From NCBI RefSeq assembly GCF_012569285.1, contig NZ_CP046198.1, positions 126,313 through 190,312 of the forward strand: a stretch of 64,000 nt of DNA. The letters run 5' to 3'. The stretch is from Enterobacteriaceae endosymbiont of Donacia proxima (lineage in GTDB: Bacteria; Pseudomonadota; Gammaproteobacteria; Enterobacterales; Enterobacteriaceae). Shown piece by piece: positions 40,045-50,247 of this stretch; position 1 is the stretch's first letter; each line of letters starts with the position of its first letter. A program made the translations under genes and the position numbers. The notes beneath the pieces are model-generated. The model saw only the letters and a list, made by a program, of their open reading frames with translations. It was not told the DNA's origin and did not search any database.

Positions 40045-41835
40045 TTATTTTGGTATTTTTAACATATCTAAAAAAATTGAAGATGGTAATTTAACATTAC
40101 CAATATTTTTCATGCGTTTTTTACCTTCTTTTTGTTTTTGAATTAATTTTTTTTTTCTACTAACATCACCTCCATAACATTTAGCGATGACATTTTTACG
40201 TAATTGTTTAATTTTTGCACTAGAAATAATTTTTTTATTAATAGCAGCTTGTATTGTAATATTAAATTGTTGTCTAGGAATTAATATTTTAAGTTTTTCT
40301 ATTAAAGAACGACTATAAGAATAAATTTTACTCCTATAAGTAATTGTTGTTAATGCATCAATACATTTTTTATTAATTAATATGTTTACACACACTAGAT
40401 CAGATTTTTTAAATTTTAAAAAATTATAATCTAATGATCCATAACCTTTTGTAATAGATTTTAATTTATCAAAAAAATTTATAATAATCCCTATCATAGG
40501 AATTTCATATATTAAAATAACATTATTATTATGATATATAATATCTTTTTGTATACCATATTTACTGATACATAATTTAATAATTTTACCTATATATTTT
40601 ATAGGAGAAAAAATCTTACATTTTAAGATAGGTTCTCTTATTTCTTTAATTAAAGAAAAATTTGGAAATTTTGATGGATTATCTATAAATAAAATTTTGT
40701 TATCTAATGTTTTTATTTCATATTTTACTGTAGGTATGGTCGTAATAATATGAATATTATATTCGTTTAATAATCTTTGTTGTATAATTTCCATATGTAA
40801 TAAACCTAAAAAACCACATCTATATCCATATCCTAATACTTCTGAATTTTCTGGTTCAAAAAATAACGAAGAATCATTTAAACTTAACTTTTTTAATGCA
40901 TTACTAAAAATATTATATTCATCTGAAATTATTGGAAATAATCCTGCAAAAACTTTAGGTATACTTTTTTTAAATCCGGAAATTATTTTACTAGATGGAT
41001 TTATATATGATGTTATAGTAGCACCTACTGGTACTTCAATTATATTTTTTGTTCCTAATACAATCCAACCAACATCACCACATTTTAATACATTTAAATT
41101 TTTTTTTTTAGGTGTAAAAATACCTATCTTTTCTATATAATATTTTTTTTTGGTATTTAAAATAAAAACTTTCATACCTTTTAAAATTTGTCCATTTTTT
41201 ATACAAACTAATGCTATTACTCCTAAATAGTTATCAAACCAAGAATCTATAATTAATGCTTGTAATTTTTTTTTAATATTTCCTCTAGGTGAAGGAATTT
41301 TTTTTACTATGTTTTCTATTACTTCTTTTACACCTAAACCTGTTTTTGCAGAACATTTAAGAAATGTTGTAGATTTAATCCCAGTAATTGCTTCTATATC
41401 ATTTTTAATTTTTTTTATATTTATTGACAATAAATCTATTTTATTAATAATAGGTAATACTTTTAATCCCATCTCTATAGCCGTTTTACAATTAGATATT
41501 GTCTGTGCTTCTATACCTTGCGAAGCATCTATCAATAATAAAGCACCTTCACAAGCAGACAAGGATCTAGAAACTTCGTAAGAAAAATCTACATGTCCTG
41601 GAGTATCAATAAAATTTAATTTATAAATATTATTATTTTGTGATTTATATTTTAAAGAAACACTTTGTGCTTTTATAGTAATACCTCTTTCTTTTTCTAA
41701 AATCATACTATCTAAAACTTGTGATGTCATTTCTCTTGTAGATAATCCTCCACAAATTTCTATTAATCTATCTGCAAATGTTGATTTACCATGATCAATA
41801 TGAGCAATAATTGAAAAATTTCGTATATTTTTCAT
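40045..41835 (-). CDS. lepA: Translation elongation factor 4 (LepA)
   Basis: Ribosome-dependent GTPase (EF4) that aids translation and assembly. The 596 residues match E. coli (599): G1 [16 protein letters not shown]3 [17 protein letters not shown]4 NKIDL, then the LepA-specific [19 protein letters not shown] and the C-terminal domain with [19 protein letters not shown] and QKEGKKRMK. It heads the lepA-lepB-rnc-era-acpS series. Confidence 0.98.
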   Translation of the reverse strand: MKNIRNFSIIAHIDHGKSTFADRLIEICGGLSTREMTSQVLDSMILEKERGITIKAQSVSLKYKSQNNNIYKLNFIDTPGHVDFSYEVSRSLSACEGALLLIDASQGIEAQTISNCKTAIEMGLKVLPIINKIDLLSINIKKIKNDIEAITGIKSTTFLKCSAKTGLGVKEVIENIVKKIPSPRGNIKKKLQALIIDSWFDNYLGVIALVCIKNGQILKGMKVFILNTKKKYYIEKIGIFTPKKKNLNVLKCGDVGWIVLGTKNIIEVPVGATITSYINPSSKIISGFKKSIPKVFAGLFPIISDEYNIFSNALKKLSLNDSSLFFEPENSEVLGYGYRCGFLGLLHMEIIQQRLLNEYNIHIITTIPTVKYEIKTLDNKILFIDNPSKFPNFSLIKEIREPILKCKIFSPIKYIGKIIKLCISKYGIQKDIIYHNNNVILIYEIPMIGIIINFFDKLKSITKGYGSLDYNFLKFKKSDLVCVNILINKKCIDALTTITYRSKIYSYSRSLIEKLKILIPRQQFNITIQAAINKKIISSAKIKQLRKNVIAKCYGGDVSRKKKLIQKQKEGKKRMKNIGNVKLPSSIFLDMLKIPK

Positions 41836-41879
41836 AAAATAATTATTTTACATTCTGTTAATATAAAATAAATTTTCAT

Positions 41880-43925
41880 TTATATTTTAATGCCTCTTTG
41901 TTTAAGTAAAATATGAAAATTTAATTTTCTACCACTAAATTTTTTAAATAAGATCATAGGATCTATAGAATTACCTAAAGATAAAAAATTTTTTAAAAAA
42001 TTTTTACCTATTTCAGGATTAAATAAACCATTTTTTTTAAAATGATAAAATGAATCTGCTGCTAATTGTTCTGACCATAAATAACTATAATATCCTGCAG
42101 CATATTCTCCACCAAATATATGATGAAATATATTAGTATATTTATTCCAAATTGGGATAGGAGAAATTGTAACAATATCTTTTTGTATTTCTTTAATCAA
42201 ATGTGATATTTGATTATTTTTTTTTAAAGAAAATTCGTTATGAATTTTTATATCAAATAAACTTAATTCTATTTGGCGCATAAGTAATAAAGCAGAATTA
42301 TATTTTTTAGATGTAATTAATCTATTTATTATATCTGATGGCATATTTTTATGTTTTTGATAATGTTGAGAAATCATTTTAAGAGGTTTATATTCCCAAC
42401 ACCAATATTCCATAAATTGACTAGGAAATTCTACAATATCTAAAGGTAAACCATTAATACCTGATATATTAGGTATATTAATACAAGAAGTAATGTGATG
42501 TAAAGCATGTCCAAATTCATGAAATAAAGTTAAAATATCATGATGGTGTAAAAGAAAAATGTTATTGTTTGAAGGAGTAAAATTACAATTAATAAATGCT
42601 ATTGGATATTGTAACATTCCATTAGATTTTAAAATTCTTGTTTGACATATATCCATCCATGCACCACTACGTTTTTCTACACGAAAATATAAATCAAAAT
42701 AAATACTTCCACATAATTTATTATTTTCATCAAAAACATTAAAAAACATTACATTTTTATGCCAAACTGAAACTTTTTTTAAAATAAATGATAAACCGTA
42801 TATATTATTAATAATTTGGAACATACCTTTTATTACAACATTAATGGGAAAATATTCACGAATAATATTATCATTTATTCCATATAAATAAAATTTATAT
42901 TTTTCTGTAAAAAAAGATACATCCCATGGATTAATATTAATAATATTATATTTTTTTTTAACAAATTTTTTTAAATTTAAAACTTCTTTTATAGCTTGTT
43001 TTTTAGATAATTTAAGTAATGTATATAAAAAAGACAAAACTTTATTTATTTTTTTTGCTGATTTATTTATTAAAGATTGTTCAGAATAAGAACTATATCC
43101 TAGTAAATTAGATAATTTTAAACGTAAAGATAATTCTTTTTGTATAATGGTTTCATTTTCTAATGAAATGTTATCATCTAATGATGATGCTCTTATACTA
43201 TATTTATAGTATATTTCTTTTCTTAAATTTTGATTATTACAAAATGTAATTATTGATAAATAAATTGGATAATCTAAACTTAGTAAGTATCCTTTTTTAT
43301 TTTTTAATAAAGCATTTTCATGCATTATTTTTATTATATAATCAGGAATACCATCTAATTCTTTTTTATTAAAAATATATTTTTTAAATTTTCTTGTACT
43401 GTCAAAAACATTATTATTAAAGTTATTTTCTAGTCTTAATAATTTTTTAATAATTTGTAAATATAATTTTTTTTGCTCTTGATTTAATAAAATTCCTGAT
43501 AATTTAAAATCAAGTATAATATCATTAATAGATTTATTTTGTAATTTATCTAAATGTAAAATATTTTGTTTTTTTTGTACATATATATATGCTTGATATA
43601 AATCTAAATTTTGTTTAAACCATATATTATAATCAGTTATTATTTTAATAATAATTTCATAATTTTTCCTAATTTTTTTGTTATTATTAACATAATTTAA
43701 ATGATTAATAGGAGCAAAAATACGATATAAATTTTCTTCTAATTCTAGAATTTTTTGACAAAAATTTTCCCAATTATAATTATTTTTTTTATTTCTTAAT
43801 ATTTTATTAATTTTTTTTTTAATATTATTTATTGTAATTATAATCGCTGGAACCATACAATCATCAGTAATTTGATCAAATGGAGGTAACAAGAAATCTG
43901 ATAATAAGGGATTATTCATAATCAA
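41880..43925 (-). CDS. prlC: Oligopeptidase A
   Basis: M3-family zinc metallopeptidase that degrades short peptides, including cleaved signal peptides. The 681 residues (E. coli 680) carry the HEFGH zinc motif in LFHEFGHALHHITS near residue 470, with the third ligand in the downstream FPSQFMEYW segment, and FGGEYAAGYYSYLWSEQLAAD near the C-terminus. Its retention beside pepA suggests that peptide recycling matters here. It is monocistronic, 44 bases from lepA. Confidence 0.96.
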   Translation of the reverse strand: MIMNNPLLSDFLLPPFDQITDDCMVPAIIITINNIKKKINKILRNKKNNYNWENFCQKILELEENLYRIFAPINHLNYVNNNKKIRKNYEIIIKIITDYNIWFKQNLDLYQAYIYVQKKQNILHLDKLQNKSINDIILDFKLSGILLNQEQKKLYLQIIKKLLRLENNFNNNVFDSTRKFKKYIFNKKELDGIPDYIIKIMHENALLKNKKGYLLSLDYPIYLSIITFCNNQNLRKEIYYKYSIRASSLDDNISLENETIIQKELSLRLKLSNLLGYSSYSEQSLINKSAKKINKVLSFLYTLLKLSKKQAIKEVLNLKKFVKKKYNIININPWDVSFFTEKYKFYLYGINDNIIREYFPINVVIKGMFQIINNIYGLSFILKKVSVWHKNVMFFNVFDENNKLCGSIYFDLYFRVEKRSGAWMDICQTRILKSNGMLQYPIAFINCNFTPSNNNIFLLHHHDILTLFHEFGHALHHITSCINIPNISGINGLPLDIVEFPSQFMEYWCWEYKPLKMISQHYQKHKNMPSDIINRLITSKKYNSALLLMRQIELSLFDIKIHNEFSLKKNNQISHLIKEIQKDIVTISPIPIWNKYTNIFHHIFGGEYAAGYYSYLWSEQLAADSFYHFKKNGLFNPEIGKNFLKNFLSLGNSIDPMILFKKFSGRKLNFHILLKQRGIKI

Positions 43926-44041
43926 TTTCCAGTTTATATAAAAATAAAATTTAAAATATTCATTAAATATATAATAATTTTATAAAAAAAAACATTACAT
44001 TTTATTTTTAAATAATAAATATTATTAATTAATTTGTAATA

Positions 44042-44785
44042 TTAAACAATATAATTTTGTCTATTTATTTCAAAAAGAAAAATACTAGTAGCAACAGAAA
44101 CATTTAAAGAATTTACATTATTAAACATGGGAATAGAAAGTAATATATCACAATTATTTTTAATAATAGATTTTATTCCTTTATTTTCTGAACCCATAAC
44201 TAAACATATTGGATATTTTAGTTTGTAATTATAAATTGTATTATTAATTACATTATTATCAGTACCAATAATAAAAATATTAAGAGATTTCAAAAATTGA
44301 ATAATATTAACTAAATTTTTAACAAAAATAATAGGTATATCATCTGATGTTCCACAAGACACTTTTTTTACTGTAGCATTTATTTTGGCAGAAAATTTTT
44401 TAGGTAAAATAATCATATTTACATTAAAAGCAACAGCACTTCTAATACACGCTCCTAAATTATGAGGATCTGTTATACGATCTAATACTAAAATTAATAT
44501 TTTTTTAGAAAAATTAATAATATTGATTATATCATTTTCTTTAAAAAATATTAATTTATTTAAAACACCCATACATCCTTGATGTATGCTATTATTAGTT
44601 TTGCTATCTAACCATTTTTTATTTACTTTATATATATTTATATTATATTTTTTTATATAAAAAAATAATTCTTTAATATTGTTAGATTTTTTTTTACTAT
44701 TTAAAATAAATATTTCTTTAAAAGAAAGAGGATTTTTTTTTAACATATTGATAATAGGATGTATACCAAAAATAATATTTTTCAT
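44042..44785 (-). CDS. rlmB: 23S rRNA (guanosine-2251-2'-O)-methyltransferase RlmB
   Basis: SpoU-family knotted methylase acting on 23S rRNA G2251. The 247 residues include the substrate-binding N-terminal domain (IFGIHPIINMLKKNP) and the three knot motifs: LDRITDPHNLGACIRSA, VMGSENKGI and IPMFNNVNSLNVSVATSIFLFE. In E. coli it lies downstream of mutL-miaA-hfq-hflX-hflKC-rnr; the genes between miaA and rlmB are absent here. Confidence 0.97.
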   Translation of the reverse strand: MKNIIFGIHPIINMLKKNPLSFKEIFILNSKKKSNNIKELFFYIKKYNINIYKVNKKWLDSKTNNSIHQGCMGVLNKLIFFKENDIINIINFSKKILILVLDRITDPHNLGACIRSAVAFNVNMIILPKKFSAKINATVKKVSCGTSDDIPIIFVKNLVNIIQFLKSLNIFIIGTDNNVINNTIYNYKLKYPICLVMGSENKGIKSIIKNNCDILLSIPMFNNVNSLNVSVATSIFLFEINRQNYIV

Positions 44786-44856
44786 TTTATATTTTATAAA
44801 ATATTGATTAATAATTATATATATAATAAAACATATTTTTTTTTTAAATTAAAAAA

Positions 44857-45834
44857 TTATTTTATTTTTTTAAAAATAAATTTTATGATAAAATCATATG
44901 CTTTATAAATATCATTACTATCAAACCAATGAATATTTTCCCAATGACGTAACCAAGTTAATTGTTTTTTTGCTAAATGACGTGTTGAAATGATAGTTTG
45001 TTGTATCATTTCTTTATAAGTAATTTTATTTAAAATATAAAGAAACATTTGTTTATACCCGATACAACGAATAGCAGGAAAATTTATTTTTAAAAATTTT
45101 AATTTTATAAGATCACTTACTTCTTTTTCAAAACCTAGTTCTAACATTTTTAATATTCTAGTTTCTATTTTTTGATATAAAATTTGACGATTATAATAAG
45201 TTAAACCAAATTGATATATTTGATAAGGAATTTTATTTCTAGAAGTTTCTTTTAATTTACTTAAAGTTTTACCTGTTAAAAAAAAAATTTCTAAAGCTCT
45301 GATAATTCTTTGCGTGTCGTTTAAGTGAATTTTATTTGCAGACATAATATCTATTTTTTTTAACATATCGTGATATGATATAAATAATTTATTTTTTATT
45401 TGATTTTTAATCATATTACGTATATCAATATTTGATGGTGGTAATAAAGGAGATATTGTATTAATTAATATTTTATAATAAAACATACTACCACCAACTA
45501 ATAAAGGTATTTTCCCTCTTTTAGTAATATTATCCATAATATTTAAAACATCATTATAAAATTCCATAACTGAATATTTTTGATAAGGTTCTTTAATATC
45601 AATTAGCCAATGTTTTGTATAAAAAAAATCATTTTTTTTAGGTTTATCCGTTCCTATATTTAATTTTTTATAAATTAAAGAAGAGTCAACACTAATTAAT
45701 TCTATAGGTAATATTTTAGCTAAACGAGTAGCTAAATAAGTTTTTTTAGATGCTGTTGTACCCATTAAAAAAATTGCTAATGGTAATTTATTAATTTTAA
45801 TATTCATATTATAAATTATATTTCTATTAAACAA
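44857..45834 (-). CDS. miaA: tRNA dimethylallyltransferase, with altered P-loop
   Basis: Adds the dimethylallyl group to A37 of tRNAs reading UNN codons. It is recognised by VDSSLIYKKLNIGTDKP, RIIRALEIFFLTGKTLS, GFEKEVSDL and QTIISTRHLAKKQLTWLRHW. The Walker A loop, normally GPTASGKT, reads GTTASKKT, so the invariant glycine before Lys-Thr is Lys (codon 45745-45747). The ATP-family P-loop is therefore probably impaired, although the rest is conserved. The 325-aa reading overlaps mutL by 19 bases; an internal ATG at 45807 (MNIKINKLPLAIF) is an alternative start. Confidence 0.93.
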   Translation of the reverse strand: MFNRNIIYNMNIKINKLPLAIFLMGTTASKKTYLATRLAKILPIELISVDSSLIYKKLNIGTDKPKKNDFFYTKHWLIDIKEPYQKYSVMEFYNDVLNIMDNITKRGKIPLLVGGSMFYYKILINTISPLLPPSNIDIRNMIKNQIKNKLFISYHDMLKKIDIMSANKIHLNDTQRIIRALEIFFLTGKTLSKLKETSRNKIPYQIYQFGLTYYNRQILYQKIETRILKMLELGFEKEVSDLIKLKFLKINFPAIRCIGYKQMFLYILNKITYKEMIQQTIISTRHLAKKQLTWLRHWENIHWFDSNDIYKAYDFIIKFIFKKIK

Positions 45835-47504
45835 AATAATTCTTTTATTATAAGATTATTATTTAAATTTAATAATTCTAATTCCATTAATAAATCTATA
45901 ATTTTATAATTATCCCATGTAATATACGAGTCATTAATACAATTAATTAATAATTTTATAATCCTTTTTAAGGATATTATTTTTATGTGTATAATTTTTC
46001 TTATTAAATTAAGAAATATTTTTGTTATATTAAAATATGACAAAAATATAGGTACATACATAATATGTAATACATTTTTATTATTTAATGAAAAATAAAA
46101 ACCTAATTTCAATAAAATTTGTTTTGTTTTATATAAAACAATATATTCTTTTTCTGTTATATTTATTTTAATATTTATTTTAAAATTATTAATAATATCT
46201 TTATTTTGTAAAATTAATTGAAATTTTTTTTTTAAAAAAAAATAAAACAATGTTTTAATTATAATAAAATACAAAAAATTATTTTTTTTTATGATAATAT
46301 AATTATTTTTTATTATAGTAAGAAATTTACCAAAATTTTTAAAATAAAAATTTGGTCTATTATCTAAATAGACTATTTTTTGTTTTATTTTATTATTCAT
46401 TAAAATATTTTCTACATTAGCAGAATACTTATAATATTTTAAATTTATTTTATTTTTTTTTTTTAAAATATAAATTTCTTTATTTTGGTTTTTTATTTGA
46501 AAATTATTTTTATATAAAATTTTCGAAATATTTTTATGTATAAAATTATATATTAATTGCGTATTATAAAAACGAATATCATTTTTTTTAGGATGTATAT
46601 TTATGTCGATTTTATTAGATTCTATTTCTAGATATAATAAAAAAGAAAAAATATAACTTTGATTAAATTTATTTTGAATCGTTTCTTTAATTGTACGATA
46701 TAAAAAATTATTATTTATAATACGGTTATTTACATAAAAATATTTAAACAAATTATTTGGTATTTTTTTTTTATCAAAAATCATTATTCTTCCATATAAT
46801 TTTAATTTTTTATAAATTGCATTAATTTCTAATGAATTTTTTAAAAAATTATTACCGAAAATAACTTTTATTCTATTTATATAAGAAATATTATCTGTAA
46901 CTTTTTTAAAATTATAAATAACTTTATTTTGATATTTAAACTTAATACCTATACCTAATTTCATTAAAATAATTTTTTTAATAATATTTTTAATATAGAT
47001 AAATTCTACTTTATCATCTAATAGACACAATCTTCTAGCAGGTAAATTATAAAAAATATCAGATATAATAATAGTTGTCCCAGTAGGATGAGAAATAGGA
47101 TTTAAAGAAAGTATTTGTTCATTAAATCCTTCTGTATATAATTGCCATGCAAATGATTGTTTTAATGTTTTAGATATGATAGTCATTCTAGATACAGATT
47201 TTATACTAGTTAAAGCTTCTCCTCTAAAACCAAAACTATTTAAAAAATTAAAACTATTTAAATTATTTATTTTACTTGTAGCATATTTTTTTATACATAA
47301 AATTAAATCTTTTTTATTCATACCTATACCATTATCATTTAAATTAATATATTTTCCTCCTTTTTCTATATGTAAATTTATTTGTGATGCTTTTGCATCA
47401 ATACTATTTTCAATTAATTCTTTAACTATAGTTGCTGGTCTGTCTATTACTTCACCTGCAGCTATTTTTTTTATTACATTTTTAGGTAGAATTTTAATAG
47501 ACAT
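45816..47504 (-). CDS. mutL: DNA mismatch repair protein MutL
   Basis: Matchmaker ATPase that links MutS to downstream nicking and unwinding. The 562 residues have the GHKL motifs IAAGEVIDRPATIVKELIENS, DNGIGM, FGFRGEALTSI and GTTIIISDIFYNLPARR. The linker and C-terminal dimerisation domain are strongly A+T-driven (Lys/Ile/Asn-rich) and hard to align, and the protein is about 50 residues shorter than in E. coli. The first gene of mutL-miaA, it lies 55 bases after tRNA-Gly; amiB and tsaE, which precede it in E. coli, are missing. Confidence 0.96.
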   Translation of the reverse strand: MSIKILPKNVIKKIAAGEVIDRPATIVKELIENSIDAKASQINLHIEKGGKYINLNDNGIGMNKKDLILCIKKYATSKINNLNSFNFLNSFGFRGEALTSIKSVSRMTIISKTLKQSFAWQLYTEGFNEQILSLNPISHPTGTTIIISDIFYNLPARRLCLLDDKVEFIYIKNIIKKIILMKLGIGIKFKYQNKVIYNFKKVTDNISYINRIKVIFGNNFLKNSLEINAIYKKLKLYGRIMIFDKKKIPNNLFKYFYVNNRIINNNFLYRTIKETIQNKFNQSYIFSFLLYLEIESNKIDINIHPKKNDIRFYNTQLIYNFIHKNISKILYKNNFQIKNQNKEIYILKKKNKINLKYYKYSANVENILMNNKIKQKIVYLDNRPNFYFKNFGKFLTIIKNNYIIIKKNNFLYFIIIKTLFYFFLKKKFQLILQNKDIINNFKINIKINITEKEYIVLYKTKQILLKLGFYFSLNNKNVLHIMYVPIFLSYFNITKIFLNLIRKIIHIKIISLKRIIKLLINCINDSYITWDNYKIIDLLMELELLNLNNNLIIKELFCLIEI

Positions 47505-47559
47505 GTATTTTTTAAAAAATTTTTTAATAAATTTTCATAAAATAATTTATATATTATTA

Positions 47560-47632
47560 AGCGGGAAACGAGATTCGAACTCGCGACCCCAACCATGGCA
47601 AGGTTGTACTCTACCAACTGAGCTATTCCCGC
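47560..47632 (-). tRNA. glyV: tRNA-Gly (anticodon GCC)
   Basis: 73 bases on the minus strand. The acceptor pairs GCGGGAA with TTCCCGC, with discriminator T(U). The D arm has GCTCAGTTGGTAGAGT, the anticodon loop TTGCCAT reads GCC, and the T arm has GAGTTCGAATCTC. CCA is not encoded. It lies next to orn exactly where E. coli has the glyVXY array, of which one copy survives. Hence the symbol. Confidence 0.97.
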
Positions 47633-47667
47633 TAAAATTTAATAATGTATGTAATAAAATACAATTT

Positions 47668-47697
47668 ATCATATTAAATTTATATTTTATTTGTCAA
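47668..47697 (-). promoter_or_regulatory. Promoter of tRNA-Gly embedded in the end of orn
   Basis: On the minus strand a perfect TTGACA (47692-47697) is followed after 18 bases by TATGAT (47668-47673). The -35 hexamer is inside the last codons of orn, where TTG ACA encodes Leu-Thr, and the -10 lies just past the orn stop. The tRNA begins 35 bases after the -10. Confidence 0.65.
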
Positions 47698-48258
47698 TAT
47701 ATTTTTAATATTATTTGTTTTAAATATATATTTTTTATAGAATTTTAATTCCTTTATGGATTGATAAATATCATTAAAAGCATTATGAAATGTATTTTTT
47801 TTTGGAAATTTATTATAAATATTAGGATACCAAATTTTTGTAAGTTCTTTTATTGAACTTACATCGATATTTCGATAATGAAAATATTTTTCTAAATTTG
47901 GCATATAATTAAATAAAAAAATTCTATCTTTATATATACTATTCCCACATAAAGGAGAGGTATTAGGTTTAATCCATGATTTTAAAAAATTTAATATATA
48001 TTTTTCTGTTTTTTTTAAATTAAATTTACTATTTTTAACTTTTTTAATTAATCCATTTTTAGTATGTATATTTTTATTCCAAATATTCATCAAATTTAAA
48101 ATATTATCTGGTTGATATACTGGGATAGTTAAACCTTTATTTATAATTTTTAGATTATTATTAGTAATAATAATAGCAATTTCAATTATATGATCTTTAT
48201 TAGGATTAAGACCTGTCATTTCTAAATCTAACCATACTAAATTAGTATTTATTTTCAT
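47680..48258 (-). CDS. orn: Oligoribonuclease
   Basis: 3'-5' exonuclease that degrades two- to five-nucleotide RNAs; essential in E. coli. The 192-residue protein has DEDDh exonuclease motifs: WLDLEMTGLNPNKDHIIEIA at the start, LCGNSIYKDRIFL in the middle, and the final HNAFNDIYQSIKELKFY. It is divergent from psd as in E. coli, but rsgA, which stands between them there, has been lost. Confidence 0.97.
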   Translation of the reverse strand: MKINTNLVWLDLEMTGLNPNKDHIIEIAIIITNNNLKIINKGLTIPVYQPDNILNLMNIWNKNIHTKNGLIKKVKNSKFNLKKTEKYILNFLKSWIKPNTSPLCGNSIYKDRIFLFNYMPNLEKYFHYRNIDVSSIKELTKIWYPNIYNKFPKKNTFHNAFNDIYQSIKELKFYKKYIFKTNNIKNILTNKI

Positions 48259-48362
48259 AAATAATATCCTTATATCAATTTTTGATTAAAAATTAAAATT
48301 TTATATACTTAAAAGATAAAATTTTTTATATTAAAATATTACATAAAATATTTCTTCATAAA

Positions 48363-49232
48363 ATGAAAAAAAAAATATATTTATATATACAACGTTATTT
48401 ACCAAAATTATTTATTACAAATATTTTTGGATATTTATCTAAAAAAAAATTAAATTTTATAACTACTTTTTTTATATTTTTATTTATTAAAATTTATAAA
48501 ATAAATATGAAAGAAACAAAATATCCTAATATTTTTTATTACAAAACTTTTAATGCATTTTTTATCAGAAAACTAGATATGTTTAATAGACCTATTGATA
48601 ATAATAAAAATCATATTATTCATAATTCAGATGGTATAATTAATGAAATTGGTTGTATAAAAAAAAATAAACTTTTTCAATTTAAAGGTTGTAAATATTC
48701 TTTATATAATCTTATAGGAAATAATAAATATATAAATAAAATTTTTAGTAATGGAAATTTTATTAATGTATATTTATCTCCTAAAAATTATCATAGAGTA
48801 CATATGTCTTATAATGGTTTTTTATTAAAAATGATATATATTCCTGGAAAATTATTTCCCGTTAATAATATTATTACAAATAATTTATGTAATTTATTTA
48901 TTTTAAATGAAAGAATAGTTTTTTTATTTAAAACAAAATTTGGTTTGATGATTAAAATTTTAATTGGTGCTCAAATAGTTGGAAGTATTCATACTTCTTG
49001 GTCTGGTTTAATAATACCTCCTAGAGCAAATAAAATTTTGACTTGGAACTGGCCATATATTAATAATTTTAATAAAAAAGATTTTATTTTTCTAAAAAAA
49101 GGTGAAGAAATAGGTTATTTTAATATAGGATCAACTGTTATTACATTATTCCCACCTAAAACAATTAAATTTAATCCTATTCTAAAAAAAGGATTAAAAA
49201 TAAAAATTGGAGAATTATTAGCATCATTTTAA
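48363..49232 (+). CDS. psd: Phosphatidylserine decarboxylase proenzyme
   Basis: Membrane enzyme that makes phosphatidylethanolamine, with a pyruvoyl cofactor formed by self-cleavage. The 289 residues have the conserved NAFFIRKLD, VYLSPKNYHRVHMSYNG with catalytic His, and the processing site in FNIGSTVI near residue 256 (Gly-Ser-Thr; LGST in E. coli), leaving a short alpha chain. The enzyme shows that at least one phospholipid headgroup step is kept. It converges on epmA with a 20-base gap. Confidence 0.95.
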   Translation: MKKKIYLYIQRYLPKLFITNIFGYLSKKKLNFITTFFIFLFIKIYKINMKETKYPNIFYYKTFNAFFIRKLDMFNRPIDNNKNHIIHNSDGIINEIGCIKKNKLFQFKGCKYSLYNLIGNNKYINKIFSNGNFINVYLSPKNYHRVHMSYNGFLLKMIYIPGKLFPVNNIITNNLCNLFILNERIVFLFKTKFGLMIKILIGAQIVGSIHTSWSGLIIPPRANKILTWNWPYINNFNKKDFIFLKKGEEIGYFNIGSTVITLFPPKTIKFNPILKKGLKIKIGELLASF

Positions 49233-49252
49233 ATAATAAATAATTTTTTTAA

Positions 49253-50230
49253 TTAAGATTTCATGATTGAAAAACTTACAGATTTATGAATAGTTTTTTG
49301 TTTTAATAAAAACATAATAAATCTATCTAAACCTAGAGCCATACCTGAACAATTAGGTATATTCCCATGTTTTATCGCTTTTAAAAAAAGAAAATCTATT
49401 TTTTTAGAAGATAAACCCATTAATTTTCTTTTATTATTATCTTTAACAAATCTTTTCTTTTGTTCTAAAGCATTATTTAATTCATGGAAACCATTTCCTA
49501 ATTCTACTCCTTTAAAAAAAACTTCAAATCTATTTGCCAAATATTTTTTTTTATTTATAGTTTCTGTAGTTTTTTGTGATGCTGGAAAGTGATATATTAT
49601 AATAGGATTTTTATAACCTAATTTAGGAACAATATACAAATCAAATAATATTTGTACATAGTTATTAACTATATTTTGAGTAAATTTTTCATTATTATTT
49701 TTTACTAAACCAATATCTTTTATTAAAGATAATAATTTTTTTTGTTTAACTTTAAATGGATTTATATCCAAATATTTTAAAAAAATTTTTTTATATGAAT
49801 ATTTTTCAAGTGCATTAAATCCAAATTCTATAAAAAACTTATTTACTTCTAACATTAATTGAGTTAAATCATAATTGATATGATACCATTCTAACATAGT
49901 AAATTCTGGACTATGATATTTTCCTAGTTCTTCATTACGGAAACTATGACATATTTGATAAATAGATCTATTTATCTTCGATGCAAGAATTCTTTTCATA
50001 TGATATTCAGGACTAGTAATTAAAAATAATTTTTTTTTTTTTTTATAATTGAAAAAATTTGTATTAAATTGTTTCAAATAAGGACTAGTATTTTCAAATT
50101 GTGTTAATATTGGTGTGTCTACTTCAAGAAATTTTTTTTTATCAAAAAAATTTCTTATTTTTTTTATTATAAAAGAACGTTTAATTAGATTATGTATCTT
50201 AATACTAGTTAGCCAATTAAAATTTTTCAT
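49253..50230 (-). CDS. epmA: EF-P--(R)-beta-lysine ligase EpmA
   Basis: LysRS-like enzyme that attaches (R)-beta-lysine to Lys34 of EF-P. The 325 residues (E. coli 325) cover the class II catalytic core without the tRNA-binding domain of true LysRS: VDTPILTQFENTSPYL, TSPEYHMKRILASK, CHSFRNEELGKYHSPEFTMLEW, GVELGNGFHEL and CSGMALGLDRFIMFL. It lies 17 bases downstream of efp in the same orientation, a tight functional pair. Confidence 0.97.
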   Translation of the reverse strand: MKNFNWLTSIKIHNLIKRSFIIKKIRNFFDKKKFLEVDTPILTQFENTSPYLKQFNTNFFNYKKKKKLFLITSPEYHMKRILASKINRSIYQICHSFRNEELGKYHSPEFTMLEWYHINYDLTQLMLEVNKFFIEFGFNALEKYSYKKIFLKYLDINPFKVKQKKLLSLIKDIGLVKNNNEKFTQNIVNNYVQILFDLYIVPKLGYKNPIIIYHFPASQKTTETINKKKYLANRFEVFFKGVELGNGFHELNNALEQKKRFVKDNNKRKLMGLSSKKIDFLFLKAIKHGNIPNCSGMALGLDRFIMFLLKQKTIHKSVSFSIMKS

Positions 50231-50247
50231 TTTTTTATATTTATAAT

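Noticed and set aside
47176-47748. Plus-strand open frame across mutL start, tRNA-Gly and orn end
   Set aside because: It is antisense to two well-supported genes and reads through the tRNA; its SNSRPQPWQGCTLPTELFP stretch is the familiar false translation of a tRNA-Gly gene.
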